From positions 395,300 through 446,593 of the forward strand of contig BFEA01000317.1 of the NCBI GenBank assembly GCA_003427395.1: DNA of 51,294 nucleotides, read 5' to 3'. Below the pieces are notes generated by a model, which had not been told where the DNA came from, searched no databases, and worked only from the letters and a program-made list of their open reading frames with translations. The translations under genes were made by a program, and so were the position numbers. Positions 1 to 9,839 of this stretch are shown piece after piece (positions within the stretch are counted from its first letter, which is position 1; each line of letters opens with the position of its first letter). The stretch comes from Chara braunii (lineage: Eukaryota; Streptophyta; Charophyceae; Charales; Characeae).

Positions 1-300
1 GCTCCCCACTACTCCCCACCGAGCCAGCTGTGTAGTCCAAGTACCGTGAGGTGCTGGGCGCTGGATGGTAGCTCAGACAAGGATGGCCAGCAATGAGGCG
101 GTCTCTACCACAGGGAGAAGGAGAACGACAAAAGTGGACAACCAAAACCAAGCTACCCACAACATACTCGACCAAACTGCAAGAAGACCTGCTCAAAACA
201 GGGACTGTGACAAGTCAGCAGGAGCACGGAGGGATATGACAATAATTATAGCAGGAACAATCAGGCCCTTCAGCAGTAACGAAGGCCCGTGATAGTGCAA

Positions 301-511
301 TAACTGGGACGCTGGACCCGCTTTCTGGCAATCTTAACACTCTATTGAGTTTGGACAGGGGACGCTGGACCCGGTTTCCAGCACAATGGTGTCAAGTTCA
401 AATGTTGTAAGATTTGTAATGATGTACTCAAAGGGACGCTGGACCCGGTTTCCAGCAGGTGATGCTCCCCACCAATAGATGGAGTTTTTAAGTTAAAAAA
501 AAAAAAAAAAA
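301..511 (+). repeat. A-tailed retroelement 3' end with three stem-loops
   Basis: Three copies of a short stem-loop lie in a row at 311-329, 364-382 and 438-456. The best copy is GCTGGA, a 7-nt loop CCCGGTT, then TCCAGC. The last copy is followed by a conserved block (GGTGATGCTCCCCACCAATAG) and a run of 17 A at 495-511. The same block, usually followed by an A-rich tail, recurs at 4784, 22083 and, on the minus strand, 27571, 43523 and 48350. A common 3' end next to poly(A) is what a SINE or non-LTR element shows; which family is unknown. The 5' limit is not visible. Confidence 0.6.
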
Positions 512-995
512 GCAGGCGCTTCCATTCTTGTGGGACTGAGAGTCTGATACCAAGACGGCATTGTGGTTCTCCAACAGCCTGTGACACCCTTTGAGCTCGG
601 TCCAGATGTCTTATCTGCCACACTCCATGCTCTATCAATGTTCCCCACTTGGTGTCCTGTGCCGCAAGCGGTCTTGGTGTTACAAACGAGCTTGATGAAA
701 TACTGACCGTTTGGATAGCTTACCTCAGCAAATGGTGAGGTGTGTGGTGAGCAGTGAGCGCAAGCGGAAGCTGTAACCACGTTTTTGTGAGAAAACCTTT
801 GAGCAGCCTTTGGGGAGTTTTGAGTGGCATAGTTAGGCACAGATACATAATCCTCAATCTGAGTGGTGTAGGAGTAGAAGGGTTGAGTTCCTTGATGGTG
901 TTGGATCAAGGAGTGTTGGGGAGGAGTTGATGGCGCCCTGATAGTAAAACTCACATCATCTTCTTCTTAATTTTCCATTCTACGTGTTTGTAACT
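512..995. other. no recognisable gene
   Basis: Open frames cross this stretch on the minus strand, including one of about 150 codons, but their composition is irregular and no motif is recognisable. Nothing here can be assigned. It could be the 5' part of another repeat. Confidence 0.3.
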
Positions 996-1265
996 GTAAT
1001 GACCCGCCAAAACACAGACTGAGAACACTGGTGATTTCTGGGTTTCGCCGCTGGATTGTATGCTTTGCTGAGATTCCCGCGTTCTGCTGAGTTTTCTAAG
1101 TCTGTGTGTGTGCATGCCTGTTGGTCTGCATGCCTGTTTGAGTGCTTGTCGGCCTGAGTGTGTGTGTGACCGGCAAGGGTACTTGTGCGTTTGGAGGCCC
1201 CGCAGGGCCGGTACTTACCTGTGGCTATGACTTTGAGGGTTACGGGCGGGAAAACACTCAAGTAG
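996..1265 (+). repeat. LTR-like dispersed repeat, copy 1
   Basis: It begins TGTAATGACCCGCC and shares about 260 bp (roughly 80% by eye) with 3784-4045, including a GTCTGTGTG-rich middle and GGTACTTACCTGTGG near the end. The TGTAATRACC start resembles the start of the element A LTR (TGTAATAACCC). The two copies are probably LTR starts of a related Ty3 family, but the far ends and any primer-binding site are not visible. Confidence 0.45.
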
Positions 1266-2224
1266 AAGCGGTACGCCCGTGACACTTAGAGCAGCGGGAA
1301 AAACGTTCAAGTAGCAGGTAGGCCGGTACCACTCAAGTAGTGGTAGAAGTGTCGGGTACTTGATGGCGAGCAGAAGAAGACAAAAAGTTGACATTTTTAG
1401 AGGCCCAGTACCGGTAGTTAGAGGTGGGCCGGTACCAGTCTAAGTAGCCTGAGTCTAGGGCCTGTACGGACGATGTCAGAGCCTGCAATGATGTTTCCCT
1501 CCAAAAGGGAGGAGGTACCGATTGCTGGGAGGCCACGCGGCCTCGGAAGTCACTGTCCAAGAGGCAAGTAGGCCGCTATATCCTCTGGACAAGCGAGTAG
1601 CTCCTCCTCATTTACGGTGTGCAAGGTTGGGCGACATACTGCTTGAGCGGGCAGCTTGGACTCAGAGTGCTGCCTGGGATGACAAAGCGCAGCTGGGCGC
1701 TCAGCCTTGCTATGGCGAGCAGCCCAGCTTAAGGAGGAGGAAGAACGGGCCGATGGAGGAGAGTGGCAAGGTAGCTACCTGGCTATGGTGGACACCATGT
1801 TCATCACCTTTTTAGGCGCTGCATCGGGAAGGCCCCAGTTGGGGTAGTGCCGCACCAAGGAAGCTCGAGCACCTGTGGTTAACCAGGGGTGTTATTTTCG
1901 GCGAATTTTGCACCAAAATCGGCATGGCAGCCTGATGAGCAGAGACCATAGCTGCTTTGTGTTGTCCTTTGCACAAGAGGCCAGAGCCCTTAGTAGTCCG
2001 CCATAGCCTTGGCATGTGAGGGGAGGAAGAAGGAGGGAAGCCATGGCTATGGTGGACCTGTTGTTGTACTGACAGTAAGAGGGAACTTCGGATATTGATT
2101 CTGGTTCATCCACTCATTGTTATTATTGTTATCTGGAAGAAGAATAAGATTGGCGAAGATAAGGAGGAGGAGGAAGGTGGAGAGAAGGGGGATTTGTCAT
2201 TGGTCTTGCAGACTCTTGCTGGTG

Positions 2225-2225
<1 letters not shown>
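1266..2225. other. unassigned sequence with GGTAC/CAAGTAG short repeats
   Basis: From 1266 to about 1450 the motifs CTCAAGTAG and GCCGGTAC recur several times. The rest up to 2225 has only short overlapping open frames on both strands. No protein family, RNA gene or element boundary is recognisable. Confidence 0.3.
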
Positions 2226-2256
<31 letters not shown>

Positions 2257-2302
2257 CTTCTTCTTCTTCTTCTTCTTCTTCTTCTTCTTCTTCTTCTTCT
2301 TT
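2226..2302 (+). repeat. (CTT)n microsatellite
   Basis: About 25 nearly perfect CTT repeats, followed by a looser T/C-rich stretch to about 2328. Reading it as protein gives poly-Leu or poly-Phe on the plus strand and poly-Glu or poly-Lys on the minus strand, so frames crossing it are not genes. Confidence 0.9.
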
Positions 2303-2557
2303 CTTTTTTCTTCTTCTTCCTTCTTCAGTCTCGATCTCTTTGCAAGTGCTTTCATTTCTTTCACAATTGGGTGGCATTGTCTTTCCTTGTGAATTTGCAC
2401 TTCGGAAATGAGCAGGATCGTAACAGTAACGAGTTTTTCTCCCTTACCCTGGGCTGGAGGTTGAGGGGTGTGGAACAATGTCAAGGAGGGAGGTATTCCA
2501 CCAAACCTGAGCCCTCTTTTGCGCGTTAACAGGGTCAGTCAATACCTTAGCTTTTCC

Positions 2558-2740
2558 ATTGTTCCCCGAGGGAACAGCAAGGTGATTGAATCCCTGGTAG
2601 CAGGGTGTGGTATGCACATGTAACTAATTGTTGATGAACAGAAAACGGGTGTGGTATGCACATGTAACTAACTGTAGATGAACAGAAACAATTAGATGAA
2701 GTTTCAAATGATTGTTCCCCGAGGGAACAGCAAGGTGATC
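2558..2740 (+). repeat. nested direct repeats with a short palindrome
   Basis: A 29-bp block containing TGTTCCCCGAGGGAACA (7-bp stem, 3-nt loop) then GCAAGGTGAT occurs at about 2560-2588 and again at about 2710-2738. Between them a roughly 42-bp unit (GGGTGTGGTATGCACATGTAA...) is repeated twice. The core TGGTATGCAC also starts the LTR-like repeat at 3049, so this may be LTR-edge debris. Confidence 0.6.
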
Positions 2741-3048
2741 TCTATGGATAGTAGTCATTGGATACAACAGTGTTTTTTCTTTTTTTAGCGTACTACGCCT
2801 TGAATAAAAATGAGTTTCAAAAAAGCAAAAAAAGCACAAGGCCGCACGTCTGACATGGCCATATTTCAAAAAAGCAGATAACACTCAGGCAGGCAGTTCG
2901 GACCGGCCCTTAGTTTTGTTTTTGGAAGTTTTGCCAGTAAGTGGCCCGGTTCCTTCCCTGGCACTGGGCCGGTCCACTTCATTGGGAAAAGGGGTGGGAA
3001 AGGACACCAGCCATTCCACCCTCGGTTTGGGAAGAGGGTTGGGAAAGT
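2741..3048. other. no gene; purine-rich run before an LTR-like repeat
   Basis: No coding signal is recognisable. The last 70 bases carry G/A-rich runs (GGGAAAAGGGGTGGGAAAGG and GGGAAGAGGGTTGGGAAAG) just before the TGGTATGCAC start of the next repeat. That position would suit a polypurine tract of an LTR element (inference). Confidence 0.3.
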
Positions 3049-3600
3049 GTGGTATGCACGGTTTCCACACGAGCCCTTTCAGGGCCCGACAGTGGTGTAG
3101 GGGGCGTAGGGTATGAGTTTCGGTCGTCTGTTTTTTTCTGAGTTCTTTTTGTTGTTGTTCTCAGTCATTTGTCTGTTCTGAGTTTGTTTGTCTGTTTCAG
3201 GTTTTGTCCGGTATGGATGTGTCGTTTCAGCATTTTGTTCCAGATCGGCAGTCCTCAGACCAGGTGGGCCGTTTCAGGCCCGGTAGCCGTTTTTCAGGCA
3301 TGGAGCACTTCGTTTGGCGCTGAGCCAAGTTTTGGGTCCAGCCCCTGTTTCGTCCTCTTGTGAGTTCGCCTCTGCTGGTTCAGCAGAGGAGCCTGGACGG
3401 CCTGGTGGGACCCAGGCAGGCCGTTTTGAGGCCAGGACTCCGGACCAGGATTTGGGCCTGCATCCTGGAGCGTCGGTCGGCATTACGATCGGATGGCCCA
3501 GGATGCAGACGGGAGCAGTATTCAGTAGGCCAAGCACTATATATAGCTGAGCCGCCCTCATTTCTGGTGCACAGCATTTTGGGAGTTGAATTGCTACGCT
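3049..3600 (+). repeat. LTR of Ty3 family B, solo or fragment
   Basis: The sequence from TGGTATGCAC matches 32400-32865 along its length, sharing for example TTTCAGGTTTYGTCCGGTATG and CAAGTTTTGGGTCCA-type blocks at about 70-75% by eye. A TATATATAG box at 3538-3546 fits an LTR promoter. Purine-rich sequence lies just upstream. No matching internal region follows, so it is a solo LTR or the edge of a deleted copy. Confidence 0.6.
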
Positions 3601-3783
3601 GCTGGAGCCAGGCAGGAGGTAGCGGGATAGGAGGTGTCAGGGCGGCGGCGATGAGAGTGGAGACTTACCTGTCGACTCACCTTGGGCACCATCGCTGCAG
3701 GATCATCTTCAGGCCGCTCCACCTGCATCACAGCTACAGACGACATCTTTATGCCGGTCAGTACAAAGAGGGACAGAGAGGTG

Positions 3784-4045
3784 TAATGACCTGCCAAACA
3801 CGGACTAATACACACAGCCGATTTCTGAGTTTTGCTCATGGAATGTATGCCTTACTGAGTTTCCTGCTTGTTGCTGAGTTTTCTAAGTCTGTGTGGGTGC
3901 GTGCTTGCTGGTCTGCATGCCTCTCTGAGTGCCTGTCGGCTTGAGTGTGTGTGTGACCCGCAAGGGCACTTGTTTGTTCGGAAGGCCCGAAGGTACTTAC
4001 CTGTGGGCGTGACATTGAGGGTTGAAGGGGGGGAAACACTGAAGT
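3784..4045 (+). repeat. LTR-like dispersed repeat, copy 2
   Basis: Direct repeat of 996-1265, starting TGTAATGACCTGCC. It shares the TTTCTAAGTCTGTGTG and CAAGGGCACTTGT blocks. It follows the family B LTR closely, so nested insertion is likely. Confidence 0.45.
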
Positions 4046-4059
4046 GGCTGGGAAAGTGG

Positions 4060-4195
4060 CCCGCGACTCTTGTCTTTTTCTGCAGAAATCTTGCAAATTC
4101 TAGAACCGCAAACGATTTTTCCCTAACAAACCGCTGATTCTTGTGAATGGCTGCACATAGAATCCCCGTAGCCCCTCTCAACCTTTCAGTCAAAT
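4060..4195 (-). pseudogene. fragment related to the Penelope-like RT C-terminus
   Basis: On the minus strand a short frame reads RGATGILCAAIHKNQRF, similar to EGSMGTPYVAIYKNQ from the RT-like remnant at 20975-21274. The DNA TGATTCTTGTRAATGGCT is shared with 20985-21010, which supports common origin. It runs a little further upstream than the other copies. It is far too short for function, and the assignment rests on the other copies. Confidence 0.35.
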
Positions 4196-4258
4196 CTATT
4201 TTGTCTTGGTAGGAAAGCTATCATATGGACCATATGGCAAAGGAGGTGTGTATATGTA

Positions 4259-4516
4259 ATGGAGAAGGTAAGTATAGAAGGGATGGAATTTTCTCAGAAT
4301 ATCAAACAATTTGTGGAAATCCGGGCTCAATGGGCTGGTCTTGAAGTTAAATTAAAATCTCTAACTCAGAAGAAAGACATCAAGAAATCTATTCTCAAAT
4401 TCACAATGGACTGGTTAGGGGGATCTCAGGAGCAAGGAATTGGACAGGTGGTATGGCCTGATGAGAATGAGTCTGTGATGCCTCTCAAAAAGAGTTACTT
4501 GCTACAGTTTTGGTGA
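4259..4516 (+). CDS. unrecognised 85-codon open frame
   Basis: It starts with ATG and runs to a TGA. The product would be Lys/Glu-rich with a plausible helical middle and no recognisable motif. It lies just upstream of element A among repeats and has no neighbours that suggest a role. It may be a fragment of a retroelement gag or chance. Confidence 0.2.
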   Translation: MEKVSIEGMEFSQNIKQFVEIRAQWAGLEVKLKSLTQKKDIKKSILKFTMDWLGGSQEQGIGQVVWPDENESVMPLKKSYLLQFW

Positions 4517-4783
4517 CTGTTTTGATATTCAGCCAGGGGAGTTTCTCAGAGATGCTGCATGCTTTTTTGAATTGTTCCCTCCCTCGGAGTTAGCTTTAGT
4601 AGAACCTCAAATGGTTTGGTGGGGGGGGGTCGGATAATGAAGAATGATTCCTCATTATCAGGAGGGTTAGAACTGCTAGTGGTGCTTGTCCTATATGGCG
4701 GTCTGATCAGGACTGAAGAGGTGGTTTTGATCCTTTCGACTCTTATCAAGTTGGAATACTGGACATTTTTCTGTATAAGGGAC

Positions 4784-4831
4784 GCTGAACCCGGTTTTCA
4801 GCAGGTGATACTCCCCACCAATAGACTGGAG
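4784..4831 (+). repeat. stem-loop block of the A-tailed family, interrupted by element A
   Basis: GCTGAACCCGGTTTTCAGC (4784-4802) is the family stem-loop with the paired change GGA/TCC to GAA/TTC. The following conserved block (GGTGATACTCCCCACCAATAGA) stops at 4831, exactly where the element A LTR begins, so element A appears to have inserted into this older repeat. Confidence 0.6.
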
Positions 4832-6085
4832 TGTAATAACCCATGTAGTAAGCGTCGTGGAATCTACAGGCCCAGGCCAAAAGACCCCAGCCAAGATCAG
4901 GGCCTGGACAAGGAACAACTGACAAAAGTTAACTGCCGGAAACCCAACAGTCAAAGTCCAAAGGTACCTAGCCCAGGCCACTGGTAAAGCACACATACGT
5001 GTTGTACGCAGGTACCCAGACAGCATCAGGTCCAAGGGAGAAGTCTACAACTGAACAATCCGGGCCCTCAGCTGTGACAAAATCTGGACGACTGCAGGGA
5101 AAGCACCCGAGGCCAAACAGCCTCGACATTTGTTACTTAAGGCTGGCCTCGAGTGAGTCAAGCATTCAGTCTTGCTATGCTGCCTTGACGCTGGCTCGAC
5201 TTTGACTAGACGCTGGCTTCATGCTGGTGCGACGCTGGCTACACGCTGGCTGTGCACAGGCGTTGCGGACGACTGCACGAAGAGGCAGCATGCTGGCGCT
5301 TCTGCATTATGCGCCAGCCTTGCTGAGGTGGCATGCTGATGTGGTGCTACCTCTGGTCTACATTGCATGATGATGTGGCGCTACCTCTGGTCTACATTGC
5401 ATGCTGATGTGGCGCTACCTCTGGTCTACATTGCATGCTGATGTGGCTCTACTTCTGGTCTACATTGCATGCTGATGTGGCACTACTTCTGGTCTACATT
5501 GCATGCTGATGTGGNGCTACCTCTGGTCTACATTGCATGCTGATGTGGCGCTACCTCTGGTCTACATTGCATGCTGACGTGGCACTGCCTCTGGTTTACA
5601 ATGCATGCTGATGTGGCACTGCCACTGGTCTTCATTGATGATGTGTCATACGCCACCTATCTCGACTGCTGACGTGGCACTGTCCACGCTGTCTACGTGA
5701 GGTGACTGGTTGCGTGAAGGAGGAAGATCGGGATCTGTGGATGAAGGAGGTCGGGTACTCACCTGAGGTTGACGTCGTCACTGGAATCTGCTATGTCTTC
5801 ACGGTCTTCACGAGATTAAGTGCCACGTGGCACTACTGTCTGTGATCAGAAATATATTTATTGATGTGGAGAGGGAAGAAGCCCGGAGAAGGAGAGGGAT
5901 CTGAAGGTTTTATTACTGTGTGATCTTTCATCTTCTCCTTTGTCTGTTCCCCCTCCACTCTCTTCTTGTGATGATAATGAGTTACTGTTTTTGATATCAC
6001 TTCACGATTTGGAGACTTTCATGCAGATAATGAGACTACTTATGTTTGACGACTTCTGAGTATCTGCCAGACAGGGTTCATTACA
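4832..6085 (+). repeat. 5' LTR of element A
   Basis: TG...CA-ended, 1254 bp. It matches 19331-20634 along its length with scattered substitutions. It holds a tandem array of 34-bp units in the middle and several TGACGTGGCA-type motifs. A single N lies at 5515. Confidence 0.92.
5333..5650 (+). repeat. 34-bp tandem array inside the 5' LTR
   Basis: The unit, about CATTGCATGCTGATGTGGCG then CTACCTCTGGTCTA, repeats eight to nine times with small variants. It repeats in the 3' LTR at 19836-20130. Variants of the unit carry TGACGTGGCA, which has the ACGT core bound by plant bZIP factors (established motif). A role here is inferred. Confidence 0.85.
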
Positions 6086-6088
6086 GTT

Positions 6089-6100
6089 TGGTATCGGAGC
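6089..6100 (+). other. primer-binding site, initiator tRNA-Met type
   Basis: TGGTATCGGAGC lies 3 bases after the LTR end. It differs by one base from TGGTATCAGAGC, the usual plant LTR-element site complementary to the 3' end of initiator tRNA-Met. This fixes the orientation of element A as plus. Confidence 0.85.
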
Positions 6101-7120
6101 TAACTTCTTCATCGCAATCTGCTGTCTGTCAGGTGCTAACGTGGCACCCAGGTAAGTGGGAAGTGCCGCATGTGCAAAACAAAACGCGTTTATTAACGCA
6201 CACGGTCATACCGCAAGTCTCGACATGGTAGTATTGCACGTGCGAGCAACTGTCCCTTGAAGATGATGTCAAGGCTACATTGAAGATCTACAAGAGCTTC
6301 GTTGGCAACAGGCTGACGTGGCACTGGTACTGCTGATGTGGCATGTGGTGGAATGCAGGGCATAGTCTGACGTGGCACTTACCTGTGTCGTTGTTGCCTG
6401 CTGATGCTGCATTTGAAGTGGCATGCCAGTATTAAGTGTGTAGTAGACCTGCATTGCAACGTGGCATCCCTCCCTGTAGACCGTTTCGGTCCTTGATGCT
6501 GACGTGGCAGTACTGCTGCATTGGCATGTCAGGGGTGACACGTGGCATGCGCACAGGCTGCTGAGAGTGTGAGTGTGCACTTGTTGTTGATGATTGCATC
6601 GCTTCTGCAGATGGTACGGTAGGGGCTAACCATTGATTGTATTGTTGTGTTGGCTCTCTACTTACCTATTGATTGTCTGTGGTTGTTGTGTGTACTTACA
6701 AGTGTGTTGTTGTCTTGATCACACTGGCCGTGGTTGCGGTACCTGTAGCTGTAGGACATCATCACATAGGAAACAGACAGTAAAGTTAGAATTAGAAATT
6801 GATTTAGAACCTGTTTCTTTGTGTTTTGCCTTGTTGTTTCTTGTTGTAAAGTTGTGTGTGCTGCGGAATTTATTATTGTCTTCTGATTGTATTCATTGTG
6901 CGGCATTAACACGTGCGGAAAAATGAACTCCCTTTGGAAATGTCTGCGTGCCTCTGTCCTGGCGCGGTTTATTCCTTTTCTATTCTTTCTTATTCCTCTC
7001 ATAGTCTACACTGAAGAGGAAGGGGGGGAAATAAAAACCCGTAGCCAAATTAAAACAAGGAAGCAGACTTTGCTCGGGTTTCTCCATCAGTTTCTCAGTG
7101 AAGTACACAGTGTCGGATCA
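6101..7120 (+). other. element A leader with ACGT-core motifs
   Basis: The untranslated stretch between primer site and gag has no coding signal. Between 6305 and 6545 the motif (T)GACGTGGCA or close variants (GATGTGGCA, CACGTGGCA) occurs about six times, as in the LTR. No other structure is recognised. Confidence 0.45.
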
Positions 7121-7194
7121 GAGATTGAACAGTAGATCCACGGCCAATTCAATCTGCATGATGCAAAAGATGAATTGAAAGCCGCAGAGACAGT

Positions 7195-7387
7195 TGTTTA
7201 AGTAATAGAGACCGGCAAGAAGGTCGAGGACCTCATCAAACAAGGACGAATAGTCCTTGATCGGTACGTCGCCGAGGGATTTGCCAAGATAGAACAGGAA
7301 AGAAAGAAGAGAAGAGAAGAAGAAAAGAGAAAGCGAGTAGAACCGCATCCGTCTATTGAGGTGATGGAGGAAAACGTCAGACAATTA
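7195..7387 (+). pseudogene. element A gag, N-terminal coiled-coil part
   Basis: The plus-strand reading is rich in Glu, Lys and Arg (for example EDLIKQGRIVLDRYVAEGF and KIEQERKKRREEEKRK), typical of the helical N-terminus of plant Ty3 Gag. Stops upstream prevent a start being chosen. It ends at the left target repeat of the hAT-like MITE and continues in similar style at 7645, so the MITE split this gene. Confidence 0.5.
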
Positions 7388-7503
7388 GAAAACACCATAC
7401 TTGCAAGCAGACGGACCAGACGAGCGTCCGGTCCGGTCCGCTTTGCCGCGTGCGGCACCCTCCCCCCGGACCAGACAGACTCGGACCGGACCGGACAGGG
7501 CCT

Positions 7504-7534
<31 letters not shown>

Positions 7535-7644
7535 GCGTAACTGGTCGTCGGGTGCACATTCGTGCGCCACGCGGGTCCGGTCCGGCGGTCTGCCGCACGT
7601 GCGGAACCGCCCAGACAGCGTCCGCTTGCAAGTATGGAAAACAC
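7388..7644. mobile_element. 241-bp hAT-like MITE with 8-bp target duplication
   Basis: The element spans 7396-7636 and is flanked by GAAAACAC at 7388-7395 and 7637-7644. The terminal inverted repeats are CATACTTGCAAGCAGACG and its complement with one mismatch (17/18). An 8-bp duplication is the hAT-superfamily hallmark. There is no transposase. The interior is very GC-rich, with GGTCCGGTCCG runs and T11 next to about 22 G at 7501-7535. It sits inside element A gag. Confidence 0.85.
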
Positions 7645-7960
7645 TCTTAGGGAAGAAAGGAGAAAGATCGAGGAGTTCAGAAGAATACAAGAAGCACAGG
7701 AAGAAAAGGAACGGATAATGAATGAATTAAGGCAAAAAAATTATTATGAGGAAGCAGGCAGAGAGCTTGCATCCATCCTTCAATCAATCATGATCTATCT
7801 TGTTTCCCTTGAAAAGAAGATTGACAGTAACACTGCCTCATTAGAGACAGTGACTAGAATCTTGAAAGGAAAGGACAAGGTAAATCAGGGGGAAGTTAGC
7901 AAAGAAGGAACCCCAAGAGAAATTGATGAAGGATGCCATGAAGCGAGTTACGCCAGATAA
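7637..7960 (+). pseudogene. element A gag, coiled-coil continuation
   Basis: Right of the MITE the frame reads LREERRKIEEFRRIQEAQEE and on to VSLEKKIDSNTASLETVTRI, a strongly helical Gag N-terminal region. The frame is lost near 7945-8041, where the Lys-rich linker continues in other frames, so frameshifts are present. The whole gag is not translatable as it stands. Confidence 0.55.
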
Positions 7961-8041
7961 AGTCGAAGGTTCTAAGAAGAACCTGAGAGACAGGCCGAGA
8001 AGAAAGAAGAACCCACTAAGAAAGATGAATCGGTCAAAGAA

Positions 8042-8893
8042 GTGAAGAAGCCAAAGAAGAAGGAAAAGGTTAAAATGAAATTGTCATTTACCTACAACAA
8101 CAAAAAGGAAGAAAACATGTTGTTGTGGATTGCCGAAATCCAGACTTATGTAGGGATAGCACCCGTTGAGCCCGAGAGTCGAGTCACGTTCTCCACGTCG
8201 TGTCTTGGAGGAGTGGCCAAGAAATGGGTTTTGGCTGAAGCCATTGTTGTTGGATTCGAGGATATTGGTGAGTGGGCTAAGACCCTTGACCTCAAGCACT
8301 TTCTCCAAAAGATCAAGGAGAGATTTCTTGACAAGACGACGGTCGATAAGGCTTTCGATGAAGTCACCACCATTGGTCAGAAACGTTGGACTTCAGTTGA
8401 TGCTTTGTCGCGTGAGGTTGATCGTCTTTTGCAGGTACCTGGACTGAACCTTCAGGATAACCAGGTTCTCTATATCTACTCATGTGCACTGCCCGAGCCC
8501 ATCCGTGGACAGCGTGTGGCAGAAGCTAAGTCTGGTAAGTATAACTATCGGCAATTTTGTGATCTCGCTCTCCAGAGAGAGCAGATGACCGCACAGGTAA
8601 AGGGGTCAAATGCTTCGGTGGTAAAGTCGGGACCGGTTGGTGGTTTTGGTAAGCGAGTCCTTTGGCGGCAAAAGCGTCAGGACCACATGTTAGTCGTTTT
8701 TGACGATGATACGATGGAGAAGTTACCTCTTGATGAGTCTGAGGGAGGAGGAGGTAAAAGCGGCAGTGAATCTGGGAAGGGTAATGTCACTGCAATGATG
8801 GCCAACAAGGGAGGCCAGAACCAATGGAAGAAGAAGAGGAGGTCACACTCGTTCCCCGAGCATCCCGGTATCACGTTGTCGTACTTTTTCTAA
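8042..8893 (+). pseudogene. element A gag, capsid-like domain
   Basis: A 283-codon open frame. Residues about 12-190 fit a Ty3 retrotransposon Gag capsid: LSFTYNNKKEENMLLWIAEI, then GGVAKKWVL, then LKHFLQKIKERFLDKTT and LPEPIRGQRVAEAKSGKY. After that come a basic tail and a stop at 8891. It would form the capsid shell. The zinc knuckle that normally follows lies about 6.7 kb downstream at 15600, so the gene is physically split by the repeat block. Confidence 0.8.
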
Positions 8894-9600
8894 TCGGGCC
8901 TCTTCAGGCGACCAGAAAGCCAACAGGCTGTTACGCAGGATTTTGAATGATATTTGCAATAAACAAAATAAATTAATTAAAGCAAATCCCTTTTTGTTGT
9001 GTGCGTTCGGCTTCGAGCGAGACCCTTCAATTGCGATCTTCGCCGGTCCCCGGTCTTAGGAATCTTTTATTTTGATTCGGAACAACAGAGAATCAAACAA
9101 ATAATAATCATAAAATTCTGGTATGTCATGCATGCGTCAATTTTGTCAATTTGTTAATTTTGAGAACTGTGAGAAGATCATAAAATAATACAATCATCAA
9201 GCATAGTCAAAAGCAAATGAAGTAGGATTGACTGACTCAAAGCAACGACACGATGAATGAGGGAAAAGTGAGAGTTTATATCATCTTAAGAGTACAATGA
9301 CAAAGACAAGGTCAGTGCTCAGTGTTTGTTCTCTCACTCTCCCCTCTCACTCTCGACCTCAATCTCGATCTCTCAGAGCATCTGACACCACGTCCATGTA
9401 CATCTTGAGAAGGTCTGTTGCAGTATGTATCTGATGACTGTCCTCAAGTCCGGAATATGTTCTTCTCAATGTATCTGTCGTGCTCAATAAGGTACCACCT
9501 CGGGTCTGTTGTACTTAGATACTTCCTGCCCTTGAGACTACTTACTCGTCACACTGAATACTGATGACACTCACTGTGTTGTCCTTGCTTTCCCCATGAG
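8894..9600. other. AT-rich sequence, no gene
   Basis: It follows the gag stop and is AT-rich with short A/T runs (for example AATAAACAAAATAAATTAATTAAA). No motif or open frame of note. It is probably the left part of the block inserted between gag and pol; the junction is not defined. Confidence 0.35.
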
Positions 9601-9606
9601 AACCCG

Positions 9607-9830
9607 CTATGACCAGCACTGTTGTCACCGAGATTGCCTGTTGTGACCAGCATCGTTGCTACTACCACCGGGACCTCCCGTTGTGTCCAGCATTACCGCT
9701 GCTGTCACCGGAACTGTCCACTGTGACCAGCGTCATCGCTGCTACCACCGGGACCTCCCGCTGCAGCCAGCATTGCCGCTGCTGTCACCGGAACTAACCG
9801 TTGTGACCAGCATTTTGTCCCCTGACAATG
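9607..9830 (+). repeat. 40-bp minisatellite with alternating A/B units
   Basis: Units of about 40 bp begin TTGTGACCAGCATCGTTGCT or similar. They alternate between an ending ACCACCGGGACCTCCCG and an ending GTCACCGGAACTGTCC, so the true period is about 80 bp. The open frames across it are by-products. Confidence 0.75.
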
Positions 9831-9839
9831 GGATCTGCT

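Noticed and set aside
2095-2529. Poly-Leu/poly-Glu proteins across the (CTT)n run
   Set aside because: All frames are open only because of the microsatellite.
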